A stretch of DNA of 64,000 bases from Metabacillus sp. KUDC1714 (GTDB lineage Bacteria > Bacillota > Bacilli > Bacillales > Bacillaceae), in the NCBI RefSeq assembly GCF_014217835.1, contig NZ_CP055263.1, positions 2,062,501 through 2,126,500 of the forward strand. The letters run 5' to 3'. This document shows, in pieces, positions 62,096-64,000 of this stretch. The notes under the pieces were generated by a model. It was given only the letters and a program-made list of their open reading frames with translations. It was not told the origin of the DNA and made no database searches. Within the stretch, counting starts at the first letter, position 1; every line of letters begins with the position of its first letter. A program made the translations under genes and the position numbers.

Positions 62096-62422
62096 ATGTA
62101 TCAAAACTTTTATCCACATACACCTGTATATGGATATACTGGTAATCTGTATAATAATTATCCTAATATGCAATGGCCAAATAATGAATACAGATTAACA
62201 AATTTTACTCAACATGTAGGTAAGTTAATGGCTGCTCCAGCAGATGTAGAAGGCTACTTTCCAAAAGGAACCCGCATTTTTATTCACCGAACCTACTTTG
62301 ATAACGAGGGTCAACAAATGGTAATTGTCGTGTACCCATTCCAAAACCCTAATACTGGTATGTCTTCAGTTAGATCTAGAACTTTTTCAGCACTTCAACT
62401 TGATGGAATACAACCCATTTAG
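62096..62422 (+). CDS. Small protein of unknown function, paralogue 1
   Basis: A 108-residue protein I do not recognise. The N-terminal 35 residues are rich in Tyr, Asn and Pro (YPHTPVYGYTGNLYNNYP), a composition seen in spore-coat and surface proteins. The C-terminal ~70 residues (DVEGYFPKGTRIFIHRTYF and VIVVYPFQNPNTG) look like a small beta domain. No signal peptide or transmembrane helix. ATG follows AGAGG. It is strongly AT-rich. A paralogue lies 604 bases downstream, and both have a duplicated leader and a similar hairpin terminator. Confidence 0.75.
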   Translation: MYQNFYPHTPVYGYTGNLYNNYPNMQWPNNEYRLTNFTQHVGKLMAAPADVEGYFPKGTRIFIHRTYFDNEGQQMVIVVYPFQNPNTGMSSVRSRTFSALQLDGIQPI

Positions 62423-62509
62423 TTAAAAAACCTTTTAACTTTATATTTGAGAAATGTGTAGATCATACATTTCAACATAAAGCCAACTTCACAGGAAGTA
62501 AGTATGTAA

Positions 62510-62534
62510 AACCCCCTTGGTACTCAAGGGGGTT
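62510..62534 (+). terminator. Terminator of paralogue 1
   Basis: AACCCCCTTG-GTACT-CAAGGGGGTT, ten pairs, then a T-rich run (TTTTGTTTTT) a few bases on. The second paralogue has a related hairpin (63142-63162). Confidence 0.85.
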
Positions 62535-62622
62535 GGCGTCTTTTGTTTTTATTGTTTATGCATGATTTTATACATCGTTGATTTTTCACAAATCACAGCA
62601 ATAAAATATCCCGCCTAGATTA

Positions 62623-62699
62623 CTGCCTATTCAATTAGGTATTTAACTGCATATAGATGAAAGGAACTAATAAAACCAAATTAGAAAAGAGGTTAAAGT
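62623..62699 (+). repeat. Duplicated leader of the small paralogue genes, copy 2
   Basis: The second copy of the leader described at 62019-62095. TATTTAACTGCATATA and AGGAACTAATAAAACCAAAT, then TAGAAAAGAGGTTAAAG, are unchanged. The period between copies is about 604 bases. Confidence 0.75.
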
Positions 62700-63035
62700 A
62701 TGTATCAAAACTTATATCCATATACACCTGTATATGGATATACTAGTAATCTGTATAATAATTATCCTAATATGCAATGGTCAGAAAATGAATACAGAGT
62801 AAATTATACTCCATATGTAAGTAAGACAATAGTTGCTCCAGCAGATGTAGAAGGCTACTTTTCAAAAGGAACCCAAATTTTTATCCATGGAACCTATTTT
62901 GATAGTACCACTGGTGAGCAAATAGTAATTGTGGCGTATCCAGTCACAAACCCTAATACTGGTGTGTGTTCAGTCAGAGTTAAAGAATTTCATGCAGCCG
63001 TCCTTGATGGAATACAACTCCCCCCTGAAAGTTAA
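62700..63035 (+). CDS. Small protein of unknown function, paralogue 2
   Basis: A 111-residue paralogue of the preceding gene. The N-terminal YPYTPVYGYTSNLYNNYPNMQW is nearly unchanged. The C-terminal domain has diverged more (GTQIFIHGTYFDSTTGEQIV against GTRIFIHRTYFDNEGQQMV) and has one cysteine. The N-terminal third is much better conserved than the rest, which suggests constraint or recent gene conversion. 16 of 60 bases in line 62761 are G or C, far below the large upstream gene. Confidence 0.75.
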   Translation: MYQNLYPYTPVYGYTSNLYNNYPNMQWSENEYRVNYTPYVSKTIVAPADVEGYFSKGTQIFIHGTYFDSTTGEQIVIVAYPVTNPNTGVCSVRVKEFHAAVLDGIQLPPES

Positions 63036-63141
63036 AAAAATAGAAAACAAGATTTAAAATAGCTTTTAACTTTATTAATAGAGAAGTGCATAATCTATAC
63101 AATTCTAATTAACATAAAACTTCTTTCAGGAATTTGACCAC

Positions 63142-63162
63142 CCCCCTTGGAATCCAAGGGGG
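63142..63162 (+). terminator. Terminator of paralogue 2
   Basis: CCCCCTTGG-AAT-CCAAGGGGG, nine perfect pairs, followed later by GTTTTTTTAT. A TTTGACCAC motif (63133-63141) abuts its left arm. Confidence 0.8.
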
Positions 63163-63463
63163 ATAAACTTGTCCGTTTTTTTATTCATGCGAGATTTTAT
63201 ACATGTTTTCAATATCATTTGCAATGTAAACTAATAACAATTTTCTTACATTGTAAAACTTCTTTCATACTATAAGATATAATGAGAGAAAATTTAAATG
63301 GGAATTATTTAAAGTACGAATACTTGTCTTTCCTGTCATAGAAAAAGATGGTTAAAGGCAGAAAACAGGTGAAAAACCATGTGTAAAAAATGCTGAACGT
63401 TTCACCGGCGGATATGTTATGCGATGGAGTGGGTTTAACTTTCCGTAGTCATTACCTTAATGG

Positions 63464-63601
63464 ATGGACGGGTTTACAATAAAAGAAACTGGACGCATAA
63501 ACTTAGACCCAATTCGAAAGGAAGTATCAGTTAGTTTCGGAAAACAAAGAGGTGTTACGGATGGAATGTCGGATATTATTGGTGTCAGGATAATCGAATA
63601 G
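63464..63601 (+). pseudogene. Possible 3' fragment of an unknown gene
   Basis: A 45-codon plus-strand frame, MDGFTIKETGRINLDPIRKE through VSVSFGKQRGVTDGMSDIIG and VRIIE-stop, with protein-like composition. There is no ribosome-binding site at the ATG and a stop lies just upstream. It may be the end of a lost gene of the island; the family is not recognised. Confidence 0.3.
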
Positions 63602-63611
63602 AAAATGAATC

Positions 63612-63632
63612 TTTGACTACAATTTGACCACA
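63612..63632. repeat. Arm-type motif pair left of the second att
   Basis: TTTGACTAC (63612-63620) and TTTGACCACA (63623-63632), 11 bases apart from start to start, matching the motif that occurs three times beside the first att and once right of the second. Confidence 0.6.
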
Positions 63633-63746
63633 AAACATATAGAAGGATATTTAATTCATTTTCACTTATAAAGAAAAAGAGCCTGCTGTTGCAGGCTTCA
63701 GAAAGATTGTTTTGTTTTACTTTTCTTCATATAAATATTATAAATT

Positions 63747-63817
63747 AAAGAACGTAAAAAATACGGTCTTAAAGGCGCTCGTCGTGCACCTCAGTTCTCA
63801 AAACGTTAATTATCAAC
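63747..63817 (+). repeat. Attachment site copy 2 (duplicated rpsI 3' end)
   Basis: Identical over 71 bases to 57445-57515. The first 63 bases (63747-63809) repeat the last codons and stop of rpsI but are preceded by unrelated DNA, so they encode nothing. It marks the junction between the inner element and a second element that runs out of the window. Confidence 0.93.
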
Positions 63818-63825
63818 TTTTCAAA

Positions 63826-63858
63826 GGCTCTCAAGCTTTTTGCTTGGGGGTCTTTTTT
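63826..63858 (+). terminator. Terminator at the second att
   Basis: GGCTCTCAAGC-TTTTT-GCTTGGGGGTC and a T run. It has the same place and frame as the rpsI terminator at 57524-57556 but a different sequence. Confidence 0.8.
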
Positions 63859-63885
63859 ATGCCCAAAAAGTGCATTTGACCACTA

Positions 63886-64000
63886 TCACAGATCAATGTA
63901 CCTTTGAAATTTTTCCGCTGTCTGTTCCTTTAAGTGGTCAGTAACATGTGTATATATATTCATGGTTATTTGTATATCTGAGTGACCTAAACGTTCTTGA
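63886..64000 (-). CDS. Tyrosine-recombinase integrase, C-terminal end (runs out of window)
   Basis: The minus strand reads QERLGHSDIQITMNIYTHVT, then DHLKEQTAEKFQRYIDL and a TGA stop at 63886-63888. It is clearly homologous to the remnant at 57613-57783 but not identical at the DNA level. LGHSDI and the catalytic tyrosine in NIYTHV are present. The gene continues past the right edge, so whether it is complete is unknown. It lies next to att copy 2, reading toward it, in the standard layout of an integrated element. Confidence 0.9.
   Translation of the reverse strand, partial: QERLGHSDIQITMNIYTHVTDHLKEQTAEKFQRYIDL

Larger units (their letters stand above)
63163..63746. other. Right part of the inner element, no clear gene
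   Basis: About 580 bases with no convincing gene. It holds a small open frame (63464-63601, listed separately), the integrase-arm-like motifs TTTGACTAC and TTTGACCACA (63612-63632), and a hairpin AGCCTGC-TGTT-GCAGGCT (about 63680-63697) before the second att copy. Confidence 0.45.

Overview
The window reads as a chromosomal segment from a Bacillaceae bacterium (Bacillus sensu lato). The ribosomal and transcription proteins are nearly the Bacillus subtilis ones, and gene order from the rRNA operon to rpsI matches the classical B. subtilis rrnW-ctsR-rpoBC-S10-spc-alpha region. Zinc-type L33 and S14, a class I heat-shock operon with a CtsR box, a cysteine T-box, L10 and L13 leaders and an ECF transporter cluster all fit. 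This identification rests on recognition by eye, not on a search.

Layout. (1) 1-2180: 3' part of a 23S rRNA, a complete 5S rRNA and its terminator, then about 250 bases of unexplained sequence joined to a truncated second 5S that keeps its own terminator. No tRNA cluster follows. (2) 2503-3201: MgtC/SapB membrane protein. (3) 3327-12075: ctsR-mcsA-mcsB-clpC, radA, disA, yacL. (4) 12361-20366: isoprenoid genes ispD/ispF, gltX, T-box-controlled cysE-cysS, mrnC, rlmB, rae1, sigH. (5) 20462-37543: rpmG, secE, nusG, rplK-rplA, rplJ-rplL, ybxB, rpoB-rpoC, rplGB, rpsL-rpsG-fusA-tuf. (6) 38001-53031: the S10-spc-alpha gene block with secY, adk, map, infA and rpoA, including a decayed KOW-domain gene between map and infA. 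(7) 53278-57507: ecfA1-ecfA2-ecfT-truA-rplM-rpsI.

(8) 57508-64000 is accessory DNA. The last 63 bases of rpsI plus 8 bases after its stop (57445-57515) are repeated exactly at 63747-63817. Beside each copy, on the minus strand, lies the 3' end of a tyrosine-recombinase gene: a 57-codon remnant at the left copy, and a reading frame that runs out of the window at the right copy. Repeated TTTGACCAC motifs flank both copies. This is a tandem integration of elements at the 3' end of rpsI. The 6.2 kb inner element carries one GC-rich 1060-residue protein of unrecognised family (N-terminal ~85-residue repeats, a Cys-containing middle, a hydrophobic C-terminal segment), decayed gene pieces including a quinol-monooxygenase-like fragment, and two AT-rich paralogous small genes with duplicated leaders.

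Intergenic spaces of the core region also hold one long inverted-repeat MITE-like element (13054-13183) and three degenerate members of another repeat family (near 7990, 12121 and 53115). The core genes are mostly translation, transcription and proteostasis functions. The candidate for something undescribed is the rpsI island, above all its 1060-residue protein and the duplicated small genes.
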